64,000 nt of DNA from Gammaproteobacteria bacterium (GTDB taxonomy: Bacteria > Pseudomonadota > Gammaproteobacteria > Steroidobacterales > Steroidobacteraceae). Below the pieces are notes generated by a model. It was not told the DNA's origin. It made no database searches and saw nothing but the letters and a program-made list of their open reading frames with translations. This document shows, in pieces, positions 20,422 to 32,105 of the stretch (its first letter is position 1; each line of letters opens with the position of its first letter). A program made the translations under genes and the position numbers. Where the stretch lies: NCBI GenBank assembly GCA_025358295.1, contig JANYJY010000022.1, positions 62,001-126,000 on the forward strand, read 5' to 3'.

Positions 20422-20991
20422 TCAGCCCTTGCCGCGTGACAGATACTCGCCCGTGCGTGTATCGATGCGCAAAACCTCGCCTTCGTTGATGAACAAGGGC
20501 ACACGCACCATCGCGCCGGTTTCCAGCTTCGCGGGCTTGGAGCCGCCTGTGGCGGTGTCGCCGCGAACGCCGGGATCGGTCTCGACTACCTTCAGTTCCA
20601 TATGCGCCGGCGGAGTCACCTGCAGCGGCACGCCGTTCCACAAGGTCACCACGCACACCGTGCCGTCTTTCAGCCACTGAGCGCCGTCCCCGACCGCTTC
20701 CTTGGAGGCCGTGAGCTGCTCGTAGGTATCGGGCACCATGAAATTGAAAAAGTCGCCGTCCCGATACAGGTACTGCATGTCGGTATCGACCACGTCGGCG
20801 GCCTCCACCGTATCCCCGGACTTCCAGGTGCGCTCGATGGTCCGGCCTGTTTTCAGGTTGCGTACCCGAACGCGATTGAATGCCTGCCCCTTACCCGGCT
20901 TGACCATCTCATTCTCCACGATGGCATAGGGGTCGCCGTCGATCAGGATCTTGAGACCGGACTTGAATTCGTTCGTGCTGTAGTTCGCCAT
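20422..20991 (-). CDS. efp: Elongation factor P
   Basis: Ribosome rescue factor for polyproline stretches. The 189-residue protein has three OB/KOW-type domains. The modified lysine is exactly K34, in the loop VKPGKGQAF, as in EF-P proteins that use EpmA. The C-terminal signature is [16 protein letters not shown]. It lies tail to tail with epmA, with four bases between the stops. Its own upstream region (20992-21178) is shared with the divergent fimX-like gene. Confidence 0.97.
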   Translation of the reverse strand: MANYSTNEFKSGLKILIDGDPYAIVENEMVKPGKGQAFNRVRVRNLKTGRTIERTWKSGDTVEAADVVDTDMQYLYRDGDFFNFMVPDTYEQLTASKEAVGDGAQWLKDGTVCVVTLWNGVPLQVTPPAHMELKVVETDPGVRGDTATGGSKPAKLETGAMVRVPLFINEGEVLRIDTRTGEYLSRGKG

Positions 20992-21178
20992 CGAAGGCCT
21001 CGGATTTGAAGGGCGCGTATGATATCCGCAACCCCGTGCCTAAGCCAATTTGGGCCGATTGGCAGCGGCAACCGGCCCAACCGGGCCGGCCGTCCTTCCC
21101 CGCGAGCTAGACGCCGATCCCAGATTCGATAATTTCCAGGTGATACACTTTGGTCCCTTTTTGAGAGGATTTTGACCC

Positions 21179-23242
21179 GTGAGCGAACAGGGGGCCGTAC
21201 CGATGATTGTATTGACGAGGTCGCAGGACCACGTCGAGGCGATCAACAGCTCCTTGCGAAAGGCCGGGCATCCCGTGCACTGCACGTGGCTGCCGGACGC
21301 CCGCGACTTGGGCGACGCCCTGACTCAGATCAACCCGGAGATGCTGATCGCCTTCATCGAGGAGATCGGCCTGGACCTGGCCTCGCTGATGAAGATCAAA
21401 CAGCAGAGCGCGCCCGGCATGCCGGTCCTCATCATGCGCGAACACGTCGACGAGGCCGCCATTGCGGACGCCATGCGCTTGGGCGCACAGGACGTGGTGA
21501 CGTTGGCCAACCGCAGCCGCCTGCAGTCGGTCGCGACTCGCGAGCTTCGCGCCTATCGCCTGGAACGTGCGTTGTCGACCACCCTTTCCTCGGCGCGCGA
21601 GTATCGCGAACAGCTGCAGAATTTTCTCGAAGGCTCGGCGGACGCCATCACGCACGTGCAGGAAGGCATCATCGTGGATGCCAACAAGGCCTGGCTCGAG
21701 TTGTTCGGCTATTCCGGCGACGACGCCCTCACCGGCTCGCCGCTGATGGATCTGTTCGAACCGGAGACACACCCCGCGCTCAAGGGCGCACTGGTCGCCT
21801 GCTTGCAAGGCAAGTGGTCCGGCCACAGCCTCAAGGTGCAGGCGCTGCTCTCGGACAGCTCCACTCTGTCGCTCGAACTGCTGCTCACCAAAGCGGACTT
21901 CGAGAACGAGCCCGCCATCCGCATTGCCATATCGGCGATGCACAAAAAAGATCACGATCTCGAGGTGCAACTGGCTGACGCAGTCAAGAACGACGCCTCG
22001 ACGCGGTTTCTGCAGCAACGTTACTTGATCGCAGCCGTGCGCGAACGCTGCACGCAGGCCATGAAGGGCGGTGTGCGCCAATTCGCCCATATCAAGCCGG
22101 ATCGCTTCATCGATATTCAGAATGCCATCGGCGTGCTGGCCAGCGAAGATTTTATGGCGCAAATCGCCGACTTGCTGCGCTCACAACTGACGCCCACCGA
22201 TTTGTGCGGCCGCTTCGGCGGCAACGGATTCCTGGTCCTGTTGGAACGCGGCACCGCTCGCGACGTGGAGACCTGGGCCGAGAATGTCGTCAAGCGCGTG
22301 AACGAATTTGTGTTCTCGATCGAGGACAAGACCCTGTCGGCCACCGTCACCGTCGGCTTGGGCCTCCTGCCCGCGACCAACCCGGACGTTGCGGCCGCGA
22401 TCACCGATGCGGTGAGCGCCACGCGCCGCGGGCGCGAGCTCGGCGGCAATCAGATGTACGCGGTCGACAAGTCCGACACCGACACCCGCGTGCAGGCCTA
22501 CGACAAGATCTGGGTCAAGCACATCAAGAGCGCCTTGATGGAGAATCGCTTCCGTCTGGTGCAGCAGCCGATCGCCAGCCTGCTGGGCGAAGATAAGGGC
22601 ATGTTCGACGTTCTGGTGCGGATGCTCGACGAACAGGGCTCGGAAGTGCTGCCCTCGGAATTCATTGCGGCGGCCGAACGCAACGACTTGATGAAGAACA
22701 TCGACCGCTGGGTAATCGGTGCGTCGATGTCCTTTGCGGCCAATCGCAAGGCCGCATGCATATTTGTGCGTGTGTCGAAGGACACCGTACTCGACAAAAG
22801 CCTGCTGCCCTGGCTCGATACCCAGCTCAAATCGCTGAAGATCGAATCGAAGCGTATCTGCATTCAAGTGACCGAAGATCTCGCGAATCAGTATGTGCGG
22901 CAGACCAAGGAGCTTGCGGAACAGCTGCGCAAACTCGGCTTCCGATTCGCCCTGGAGCATTTCGGCACCGGCCGGGATCCCTTGAAACTGCTGGCCGACC
23001 TCGATATGAATTTCATCAAGATCGACGGCTCACTCATGCAGGGACTGTCGACGAACCTGATCCAGCAGCAGCGCGTCAAGGGGCTGGTCGAAGCCGCGAA
23101 ACGTAGAGGCATAGAAACAGTGGCCGAGCGCGTGGAAGACGCCAACACCATGGCCGTGCTCTGGCAGCTCGGCATCGAATTCATCCAGGGCTATTTCGTG
23201 AATGCTCCCGAGGAAGTGACTATGTCGAGCGAGCGACACTAG
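21179..23242 (+). CDS. FimX-like c-di-GMP effector (pseudo-receiver, PAS, degenerate GGDEF and EAL)
   Basis: A 687-residue cytosolic protein with domain order receiver-like (9-115), PAS (147-255), GGDEF (about 280-430) and EAL (about 445-680). All active sites are altered. The receiver lacks its Asp. GGDEF reads GGNGF (347-351). EAL reads DVL (477-479), the Asp pair of DDFGTG is EH (593-594), and AEGVE is AERVED. It should neither make nor cut c-di-GMP but may bind it, as FimX does in Pseudomonas and Xanthomonas to control type IV pili. The fimV gene in the same window fits. The start is GTG, with AGAGG ten bases upstream. Assignment as FimX rests on architecture only. Confidence 0.87.
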   Translation: MSEQGAVPMIVLTRSQDHVEAINSSLRKAGHPVHCTWLPDARDLGDALTQINPEMLIAFIEEIGLDLASLMKIKQQSAPGMPVLIMREHVDEAAIADAMRLGAQDVVTLANRSRLQSVATRELRAYRLERALSTTLSSAREYREQLQNFLEGSADAITHVQEGIIVDANKAWLELFGYSGDDALTGSPLMDLFEPETHPALKGALVACLQGKWSGHSLKVQALLSDSSTLSLELLLTKADFENEPAIRIAISAMHKKDHDLEVQLADAVKNDASTRFLQQRYLIAAVRERCTQAMKGGVRQFAHIKPDRFIDIQNAIGVLASEDFMAQIADLLRSQLTPTDLCGRFGGNGFLVLLERGTARDVETWAENVVKRVNEFVFSIEDKTLSATVTVGLGLLPATNPDVAAAITDAVSATRRGRELGGNQMYAVDKSDTDTRVQAYDKIWVKHIKSALMENRFRLVQQPIASLLGEDKGMFDVLVRMLDEQGSEVLPSEFIAAAERNDLMKNIDRWVIGASMSFAANRKAACIFVRVSKDTVLDKSLLPWLDTQLKSLKIESKRICIQVTEDLANQYVRQTKELAEQLRKLGFRFALEHFGTGRDPLKLLADLDMNFIKIDGSLMQGLSTNLIQQQRVKGLVEAAKRRGIETVAERVEDANTMAVLWQLGIEFIQGYFVNAPEEVTMSSERH

Positions 23243-23247
23243 CTAGC

Positions 23248-23312
23248 GGCGCCTCACCGGCCGCGCCTCACCGGCCGCGCCTAGCCGGCCAGCCTAGCCG
23301 GCCGCGCCTACC
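23248..23312. repeat. GC-rich short tandem repeat at the fimX-like/parC junction
   Basis: Five imperfect units of 11-14 bases built on GGCCGCGCCTMRCC lie head to tail at 23248-23258, 23259-23272, 23273-23286, 23287-23299 and 23300-23312. They fill the space between the two convergent genes and supply the last residues and the TAG stop of parC (23294-23296). Slippage growth is likely; a transcription-blocking role is possible but not shown. Confidence 0.75.
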
Positions 23313-25549
23313 TCGAGCCGATCCACCTGTTTGTAAGCGCGCGAGAATCTCTGCCTGCGCTGACCCTTGCGGTCCTGGAACTGTTTCAAGTCGTCGAATT
23401 TCAGCTTCATCGGCGCACTATTGCCGCTGTAAATCGTCAAGATCTCACCGGCCGCCACCACCGCCATGGCCACCAGATACTCATCTCGATCCGCGGATTT
23501 CTTGCCGGGGATGCCGAATAAATTCTGCCCCTTGCCGGCCGTCATCTCTTCAATTTGGGACGCCGGCAGCGCCAGCACTTCACCGTCGTTGTTGACGAAA
23601 ATCGCCAGCGCCGACTTTTGCGCAATCGGCTGCGCCGGCAATACCCGCGCGTTCTCCGGCACCTTGAGAATGGACTTGCCCTTCTTGTTGCGCGCATACA
23701 TTTCGCGCAGCTTCACGGCAAAACCGTAGCCGGCATCGCTTGCCACCAGCCATAGATCGTCCGGCTCACCGATCAACACCGCCGCGAAGGTTGCGCCGTC
23801 CGGAGGATCGACGGTGCCGGATAACGGCTCGCCATAACCTCGCGCGGCCGGCAATTGATGCGCGTCCAGACTATAGGCGCGACCCGTTGAATCGATGAAC
23901 ACAGCCTGTTGCAGGTTGCGACCGCGGGCTGCGGCTTGGAACTCATCGCCGGTTTTGTAGCTCAGCGTGCGGACATCGATGTCGTGCCCCTTCGCGGCGC
24001 GCACCCAGCCCAATCTCGACAGGACGACGGTGGTGGGTTCGCTGGTAAGAAGCTCCGTGTCAGAGATGGCCTGCGCAGCCTCGCGCTCCACCAGCCGGGT
24101 GCGCCGCTCATCGCCGTACTCCTCGGCATCGCTCAGCAGCTCCTCGCGAACCAGCTTGGTGAGCTTCGCCTTGCTCTTGAGTATGGCTTCGAGGCCGTCG
24201 CGCTCTTCGCTCAATTCCTTCTGTTCGCCGCGGATTTTCATTTCCTCGAGGCGCGCCAGATGACGCAGCTTGGTCTCGAGGATGGCTTCGGCTTGCTCAT
24301 CGGACAGCTTGAAGCGCTTGATGAGTACGGGCTTGGGATGATCCTCGGTGCGGACAATGCGAATGACTTCGTCGAGATTCAGGAACGCGATCAACAAGCC
24401 ATCGAGGATGTGCAGCCTGGCGTTCAATTTCGCGAGACGATGGCTCAGGCGGCGCGTGACCGTATCTTTGCGGAATTGCAGCCATTCCAGCAACAGTTCC
24501 TTCAGGCCCATCACCCGCGGACGGCCATCCAGGGCGATGACGTTGAGATTCACACGGTAATTGCGTTCCAGATCGGTGGTGGCGAACAAATGCGCCATCA
24601 AAGCGGCCGTATCCACCCGGTTGGACTTCGGCACGATCACAAGTCGCGTAGGATTCTCGTGATCCGACTCGTCGCGCAAATCTTCGACCATGGGCAGTTT
24701 TTTCTGCTGCATTTGCGCTGCTATCTGCTCCTGCACCTTGCTGCCGGACACCTGGAACGGCAGCGCATCGATGACGATTTCGCCGTCCTCGACCTTATAG
24801 GTCGCGCGCGCCTTGAAGCTGCCGGAACCGGTCTCGTACATCTGCACCAGGTCGTCACGCGGCGAGACGATCTCGGCGCCGGTCGGCAGATCCGGCCCCT
24901 TCACATGCGCCATGATCTTGCGCGTGCTCAGTTCCGGATCGTCGAGCAATGCCACGCAGGCCTTGACCACTTCGCGCAAATTGTGCGGCGGAATGTCGGT
25001 GGCCATACCCACGGCTATCCCTGAGCCGCCGTTGAGCAATAAATTCGGCACTCGCGCCGGCAGCATGGTGGGTTCGTCGAGCGACCCGTCGAAATTCGGC
25101 GCCCAGTCCACGGTGCTGGAACCGAGTTCCAGCAGCAACAAGGTGGCGTAGCGCGTCAGCCTCGACTCGGTGTAGCGCATGGCCGCGAACGACTTCGGAT
25201 CGTCCGTTGAGCCCCAATTGCCCTGCCCGTCGACGATGGGATAGCGGTACGCGAAATCCTGCGCCATGTGCACCATGGCTTCGTAGCAGGCGGAGTCCCC
25301 GTGCGGGTGAAACTTGCCGATGACATCGCCCACTGTGCGCGCGGACTTCTTGTGCTTGGCGCCGGCCGCCAGACCCAATTCGCTCATGGCGTAGACGATG
25401 CGCCGCTGCACCGGCTTCAAGCCGTCGCCCAGATGGGGCAACGCCCGGTCGAGAATCACGTACATCGAGTAATCGAGATACGCACGCTCGGCAAACGACT
25501 TGAGCGGCTCTCTCTCGACGCCTTCGAAATTCAGTTCTTGGTCTTTCAT
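23294..25549 (-). CDS. parC: DNA topoisomerase IV subunit A
   Basis: Breakage-rejoining subunit of topoisomerase IV, which decatenates sister chromosomes. The catalytic tyrosine is Y126 in AAMRYTE. The quinolone-resistance region reads [17 protein letters not shown] with wild-type Ser (S86) and Glu (E90), so no target mutation is seen there. The C-terminal beta-pinwheel has fewer blades than GyrA, and a GyrA-box is not seen, consistent with ParC (751 residues). It lies 18 bases after parE. The final residues come from a short tandem repeat. Confidence 0.95.
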   Translation of the reverse strand: MKDQELNFEGVEREPLKSFAERAYLDYSMYVILDRALPHLGDGLKPVQRRIVYAMSELGLAAGAKHKKSARTVGDVIGKFHPHGDSACYEAMVHMAQDFAYRYPIVDGQGNWGSTDDPKSFAAMRYTESRLTRYATLLLLELGSSTVDWAPNFDGSLDEPTMLPARVPNLLLNGGSGIAVGMATDIPPHNLREVVKACVALLDDPELSTRKIMAHVKGPDLPTGAEIVSPRDDLVQMYETGSGSFKARATYKVEDGEIVIDALPFQVSGSKVQEQIAAQMQQKKLPMVEDLRDESDHENPTRLVIVPKSNRVDTAALMAHLFATTDLERNYRVNLNVIALDGRPRVMGLKELLLEWLQFRKDTVTRRLSHRLAKLNARLHILDGLLIAFLNLDEVIRIVRTEDHPKPVLIKRFKLSDEQAEAILETKLRHLARLEEMKIRGEQKELSEERDGLEAILKSKAKLTKLVREELLSDAEEYGDERRTRLVEREAAQAISDTELLTSEPTTVVLSRLGWVRAAKGHDIDVRTLSYKTGDEFQAAARGRNLQQAVFIDSTGRAYSLDAHQLPAARGYGEPLSGTVDPPDGATFAAVLIGEPDDLWLVASDAGYGFAVKLREMYARNKKGKSILKVPENARVLPAQPIAQKSALAIFVNNDGEVLALPASQIEEMTAGKGQNLFGIPGKKSADRDEYLVAMAVVAAGEILTIYSGNSAPMKLKFDDLKQFQDRKGQRRQRFSRAYKQVDRLEVGAAG

Positions 25550-25567
25550 CGCACGGCCTTCGCGGCG

Positions 25568-27457
<1,890 letters not shown>

Positions 27458-27547
27458 TTACCTCTTCGAAGGCGGCGGAGTCTAGCATGCGAAACCGACG
27501 CTGATCAGCTGGCAGCCTACCGGCGATTCGGCTATCTTTCGAGCATC

Positions 27548-27814
27548 ATGGGAATCGCAAACATTCAGAATTTAGTGCGCACCTTGCCGGTGCTGCCTCG
27601 ACCATACGGCGTCCGCGTGCGGCTGCGGGCCAGCGATCCGTTCGCCAAGCTGCTGGGCGCCGACTGGCAAAAGACACATTGGTTTTTCACCGCTGCGGAA
27701 CGCGACCGGGTCCTCGAGGACATGTCGCGCAAGCACGAATATTCGAGAATCGGCGACCAGCCGGCGCTGGTGTTCGAGAAGGTGGAAAAGCTCGCCGAGA
27801 GCCGCAACTTCTAG
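27548..27814 (+). CDS. Small conserved protein of unknown function
   Basis: An 88-residue soluble protein starting at the ATG at 27548 (MGIANIQNLVRTLPVLPRPY). It has the look of a real gene: typical codon use, a compact mixed composition, and a charged Trp/Phe-rich middle (WQKTHWFFTAAERDRVLEDM) that resembles small conserved proteins annotated as hypothetical in other gammaproteobacteria. No signal peptide, membrane helix or metal motif is seen. It is divergent from parE, and its last four bases overlap the stop of the convergent patatin gene. I do not recognise its function. Confidence 0.7.
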   Translation: MGIANIQNLVRTLPVLPRPYGVRVRLRASDPFAKLLGADWQKTHWFFTAAERDRVLEDMSRKHEYSRIGDQPALVFEKVEKLAESRNF

Positions 27815-30078
27815 AACGTTCGCCCCAGAAACAGATAAAACGCTGCAGTGCCCGCCTCATCGTAGCCGGTTCCCAAGTACACGGGCCCGAGGAAAGTGTC
27901 GAAGGCCACGAACATCGACGCGTCCTTGTGTGCCGAACCGAGGCTGATGTCGCCGCGGTGTTGCCAGGTATTCCCGGCCTCCAATGACATGCCGATGTAG
28001 GCCGGAAACTCAAAAAAGCCCTCGCCGCCGCGGCCGATCTTGCGAAAGTAGATGGCGCGGGCGACCGCGTAGTTTGGCCCACTCAGCGAGCTCGGTGCGA
28101 GACCCGATAAATTGAAAAATCCGCCCAGGGAATAGAACTCCGGCAAGGCATTCGTTTTGAACTGCCCGTCCAGGGTGGTTCCAACCGAGGTCCACAACAA
28201 AATAGTGTTGCGTCCCCTGGAGCGCGCCGTCAACCAATCGGCCGTTACTTTGTCGGAGGATATGTCCGCCCCCAGGTTGGTGCGATTGGCGTCCCATTGC
28301 AGGGTGAATGTCTGGCCCCCGCGCGGGAAATGCACGTTGTCCAGGCGGTCATAGCTGAATTTGAAGAAATATTCACCGCTGTTGTATTGCTGTTCCACCA
28401 GATCGGGATCGCCATAGCGCACGCGGGTCGCGCCGTTGGTGCGGTGGTACCCTGCCCGAATCTCACCCCAGTTGCCGAGATTGCGCCCGAAATCGAGATC
28501 CACTTCCGCCTCGCGATCACGAAAGTCCGCGATTGGGAGATTCTTCGAGTAAATCGACAATTCGCGCGCCTGGATGCGGGCGCTCGGCGCCACGAACCAC
28601 GTACGCGATGCATCGAGCGGCTGATAGAACTCACTGGCCACCTTCGGATCGCTGCCGATCTGCACGTCCGTCAGCAATTCTGCACCGAGCTCGTTGATTT
28701 CGGTCAATACGAAGCGCGCCGCAGCGTTATAGCGGCTATTGCCCTGGAAATCGTCCTCCAGATTCAAGCCGAAACGCAGGTAATTCGGGCCCCAGGATTT
28801 GCGCCGCGCCCGAATCTCCAGGCCGGCATCCTCGCCCGGTGCGCCGTTCGCGGACAGCTGCTCGACCAGTGAGTAATCCAGAGTCTCAAAATTCCCCAAA
28901 CCGTACAGTTCGGTGATGTCCTTGCCCAGTTGCTTGGGATCGAGCGGCTTGCCGACGAGCGGCTGCATCTCGGCCATGATGGTCTTCTCGTAGCGCTTGG
29001 ATTGCGCATCGACGCGCACGAACTTGATAGGCGGCAGCCCCGGCTCGCGCGTGGCGCGGCGCGCCAGGTAGTCGCGATACGCGGCATCGCCGACACCGTA
29101 TGCCGCGAGCTTGCCCATGGACTCACGCGCTGCGTCTTCTCCGCGGGCAATGACCGTGCTCGGGGCGGTGAAATCCGTGGCTGCAGCCAGGCCCAATATG
29201 GGTTCGATCAGAATATCTCGCGGTCCCAGGCTCGCACGTTGCCGGTCGGAGTCCTTGCGCACCAATATGGCCAGCATTTGATTGGAAATGGACAGGGCGG
29301 AGTCAAGCGCGGAGCGCGGCTGCAGGGGAAAACTCACGTCGGACACGATCAGAATGTCGGCGTGCATCGCACGCGCCACGTTCACAGGTAAATTCTCCGC
29401 CAATCCGCCGTCGACCAGCAGGCGACCATCCGATTCAACCGGCGCGAATACGCCCGGCGCCGACATGCTGGCGCGCATGGCGATGGCGAGGTCGCCCTTA
29501 TCGATCACCACGGCATTGCCCGTTTCCAAATCCGTCGCCACCGCTCGAAAAGGCGTGGGCAAGCGGTCGAAATCCGTGCTGTTGGCAAGCGGCAGGGTCA
29601 ACTGGCGCAGCGTCTCTTGCAGCTTCTGGCCCTGAATCAATCCCTTCGGCAGCAAGATGGCGCCGTGTTTCAGTCCGAGCGGCAGTTTGACCAGAAAATT
29701 GCGGTCATCCTGTTTGCGCCGGAAGGCCAGATCGCGGCGCGGCGGCGCATCCCGAAATGCCTCCTGCCAATCGACCGAGCGCATGGTCGAATCGATCTGT
29801 TGAGCGGTCATGCCGCTGGCGTACAGTCCGCCCACGATTGCGCCCATGCTGGTGCCTGCGATGCAGTCGATGGGGATTTTCAGATCCTCGAGGACCTTGA
29901 GCACGCCGATATGGGCCATGCCGCGCGCGCCACCGCCAGACAGCACCAGGCAAATCCTCGGGCGCGTCGTTGCCGCAGCCTCGGGCGCAGGTTGCTCTGC
30001 CGCAGCGCTTCCTGCGCACCACACGCAGCCGGCGCCGAGCGCCCAGGCCAATCCAAGTCGTGACAGAAGCGTCCCCAT
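27811..30078 (-). CDS. Patatin-like phospholipase with outer-membrane beta-barrel (type Vd autotransporter)
   Basis: A 755-residue exported protein. After a signal peptide comes a patatin domain (about 41-340) with oxyanion loop SGGGARG, nucleophile S77 in GTSMG and catalytic Asp D223 in VDGG. A POTRA-like segment (about 345-425) and a 16-strand-type barrel of the BamA/surface-antigen family follow, ending in the outer-membrane C-terminal Phe (GRTF). This is the architecture of PlpD of Pseudomonas aeruginosa, a type Vd system that carries a lipase to the surface. Release of the passenger domain is inferred from the family. Confidence 0.92.
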   Translation of the reverse strand: MGTLLSRLGLAWALGAGCVWCAGSAAAEQPAPEAAATTRPRICLVLSGGGARGMAHIGVLKVLEDLKIPIDCIAGTSMGAIVGGLYASGMTAQQIDSTMRSVDWQEAFRDAPPRRDLAFRRKQDDRNFLVKLPLGLKHGAILLPKGLIQGQKLQETLRQLTLPLANSTDFDRLPTPFRAVATDLETGNAVVIDKGDLAIAMRASMSAPGVFAPVESDGRLLVDGGLAENLPVNVARAMHADILIVSDVSFPLQPRSALDSALSISNQMLAILVRKDSDRQRASLGPRDILIEPILGLAAATDFTAPSTVIARGEDAARESMGKLAAYGVGDAAYRDYLARRATREPGLPPIKFVRVDAQSKRYEKTIMAEMQPLVGKPLDPKQLGKDITELYGLGNFETLDYSLVEQLSANGAPGEDAGLEIRARRKSWGPNYLRFGLNLEDDFQGNSRYNAAARFVLTEINELGAELLTDVQIGSDPKVASEFYQPLDASRTWFVAPSARIQARELSIYSKNLPIADFRDREAEVDLDFGRNLGNWGEIRAGYHRTNGATRVRYGDPDLVEQQYNSGEYFFKFSYDRLDNVHFPRGGQTFTLQWDANRTNLGADISSDKVTADWLTARSRGRNTILLWTSVGTTLDGQFKTNALPEFYSLGGFFNLSGLAPSSLSGPNYAVARAIYFRKIGRGGEGFFEFPAYIGMSLEAGNTWQHRGDISLGSAHKDASMFVAFDTFLGPVYLGTGYDEAGTAAFYLFLGRTF

Positions 30079-30092
30079 GCTGGGGAGCTAGT

Positions 30093-32009
30093 TTAGTTCA
30101 CGACGTCGATGCTGGTGGCAGTAAAGACGTTCGTGCTGCGCAGGTAGCTTCCATTGGCCACGAACTTCACCGCCGGAGTCGCCGCCACGATGGACTTGGG
30201 CAGCTGGGTCGCAAAGGTCGCGAAGGTGTTGTACGCCGTCGTGGCTGTCGTGTTGGCGGTCGTGGTGAGGTTGCCGACGGCAAACAACGGCAGGAACACC
30301 GCAGGCAAGCCGGGGGTAGCGGCTGGCGGGGCCTGCGGGATGATTTGCGGAGACGCCGGCAGGGTTTTCAAGTCGATGCTTTCAGAGCCAATCTGGATCA
30401 CACCCGTGCTGTAGTTGGCATTGGCAAGATCAATGGTCAACCCCTTGGAGGTCAATGTCACAAACGGCGTCGTGGTGCCGGCACTGGTCCAGGATACCTG
30501 CAGGGTCGCGGGTACCGAGACTTCGTTGCTGATGGTGTACGCGTTGAAATCCGGCGGCGCGGAACCGAACGACGTGGTAATTCCGCGGATCCATACCGGG
30601 TCGCCGACGGCCAGCGTGGGTACCGTCGCGGTGCCCGTATTGACGGCGTAACTCGCCGGCGTCACCGCGCCCGCACCATTGCCGGCGAAGTTGTAGACGC
30701 TGACAGGCCAATTCTGGACGGTCTGCAGATCCACCGTCATGCTTCCCGTCCCCGTGGATACCAAAGTCCCCCACAGATCGGTCTGCCGCAGCCGGACGGA
30801 TCCCGTGTTGGCGCTGGATGTTCCGCTGGCGTCCAGGGTCACAACGCCGGAGGCCGGCAGCGAGTACAGACCCCGGGCGATGATGTGCTGCCCAACCGAG
30901 ATCGACGTGTAGTCGAGTCCCGTGAGGGTGGTGATATTGTCCGCGGTCACAATGGTGGAAGGGCCCACGAGAACGACGGCATCCGCCTCATTGTATTGGC
31001 TCGTGCCGTTGTTGAACTGCAGCGTCGACCCCCGCAATCTCAGTGTATTGCCGCTGCGAGCGATGACGTCGCCTTCCAAACCCTGAGTATAAAAGTCCTC
31101 CAGAGTGCTTCCCGCAACCACAAAGGTCGCATTGAATCTTCCCGCCGTTGTCGACGGCGTCAACGTCGGCTGGTAGTTCGTGTACGCCGCGGTCTCGGTG
31201 CTGCCGGCCGAGCTCTTCGACAACATCGTAATTCCGGCCGTGCCTACGTAGGTGCTGCCGTTGATGGCGTACACCGTGTTGGCATCGTTGAAAATCGTCA
31301 GCTGCCCAAGGCTGTTCACCACGTCGAAGAAGGGTCGCACGTACACCGAGTAGGTCTGCTCTCCGACACTGGAGTTGACGATCGGACCGCGCACCCTGAC
31401 TTGCTTGGTGTCCGGCGCACTGGTCGAACCCGTCACGAAGGGTTTGATCGTGACCGTGGGCGGAGTGGTGGCCATGTTCACGGAGTTCGACGCTGCGAGG
31501 TCGATATTGAAAGCGAGGCGCTGCGCGCTGGTCGATGCAAAGGTCGGCGCGATGACCAGGGGATTGTTCGGATCGAGAGTGACTTTGATCGTCTGGGTGG
31601 TCACGGCGGTGCCGGTCGTATCCACGACCTTGGCCTTGGTGGGCACCCCATTGACCATGACGGAAATGTTGGCGCTGGTGTAATCGATGACAATCGAGGC
31701 CGAGGTGTACGTGTCGTTCGGAATATTCGCCGAACTCCACAGCTCGGATATGTTGTTGAGCTTGGTCAGGTCCACCGTCTCGACCGCCCCAACCGCCGTA
31801 ATCTGCCCGACAACCTTGCCGGTCAGAGTGACGGAATCGACGTTGACGGTGTAGCCGGCGAAATCACTGGGCGTGGCGCTCAACGTCACCCACGCTATGC
31901 CGTAGCCGCTGGTTTGGTTGTTATGGTGGCAGCCGGCCGCGAATACGGCGGCGGCGCACAGGGCCACGCGAAAACGTTGACGAGCCAATCGACCGAACGG
32001 TGAGTGCAC
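30093..32009 (-). CDS. Large DUF4382-like lipoprotein
   Basis: An exported lipoprotein of about 638 residues. The signal sequence ends in a lipobox (FAAGC). The first 170 residues resemble DUF4382 (repeated beta segments such as YTVNVDSVTLTG, VDLTKLNNISELW, PNDTYTSASIVIDY). The rest is Thr/Ser/Asn-rich, nearly Lys- and Cys-free beta-type sequence, as in surface proteins. I prefer the GTG at 32009 because GGAAG stands five bases before it; a TTG at 32021 is also open. The gene follows the patatin gene's promoter region in the same direction. Function unknown. Confidence 0.75.
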   Translation of the reverse strand: MHSPFGRLARQRFRVALCAAAVFAAGCHHNNQTSGYGIAWVTLSATPSDFAGYTVNVDSVTLTGKVVGQITAVGAVETVDLTKLNNISELWSSANIPNDTYTSASIVIDYTSANISVMVNGVPTKAKVVDTTGTAVTTQTIKVTLDPNNPLVIAPTFASTSAQRLAFNIDLAASNSVNMATTPPTVTIKPFVTGSTSAPDTKQVRVRGPIVNSSVGEQTYSVYVRPFFDVVNSLGQLTIFNDANTVYAINGSTYVGTAGITMLSKSSAGSTETAAYTNYQPTLTPSTTAGRFNATFVVAGSTLEDFYTQGLEGDVIARSGNTLRLRGSTLQFNNGTSQYNEADAVVLVGPSTIVTADNITTLTGLDYTSISVGQHIIARGLYSLPASGVVTLDASGTSSANTGSVRLRQTDLWGTLVSTGTGSMTVDLQTVQNWPVSVYNFAGNGAGAVTPASYAVNTGTATVPTLAVGDPVWIRGITTSFGSAPPDFNAYTISNEVSVPATLQVSWTSAGTTTPFVTLTSKGLTIDLANANYSTGVIQIGSESIDLKTLPASPQIIPQAPPAATPGLPAVFLPLFAVGNLTTTANTTATTAYNTFATFATQLPKSIVAATPAVKFVANGSYLRSTNVFTATSIDVVN

Positions 32010-32105
32010 TTCAGCTTCCAATAGTGTGGGGGATGGGGGGTTTTAGGCTGCGTAGAATAAAGACTTTCGAGAGCCTGCGCGCAGCAAAGTTCCATTTTGC
32101 GATAA

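Noticed and set aside
29970-32003. A 677-residue open frame on the plus strand opposite the DUF4382-like lipoprotein gene.
   Set aside because: Composition is Arg/Gly/Val repeats typical of reverse-strand reading of Thr/Ser/Ala-rich codons. The minus strand has a signal peptide, lipobox and ribosome site.
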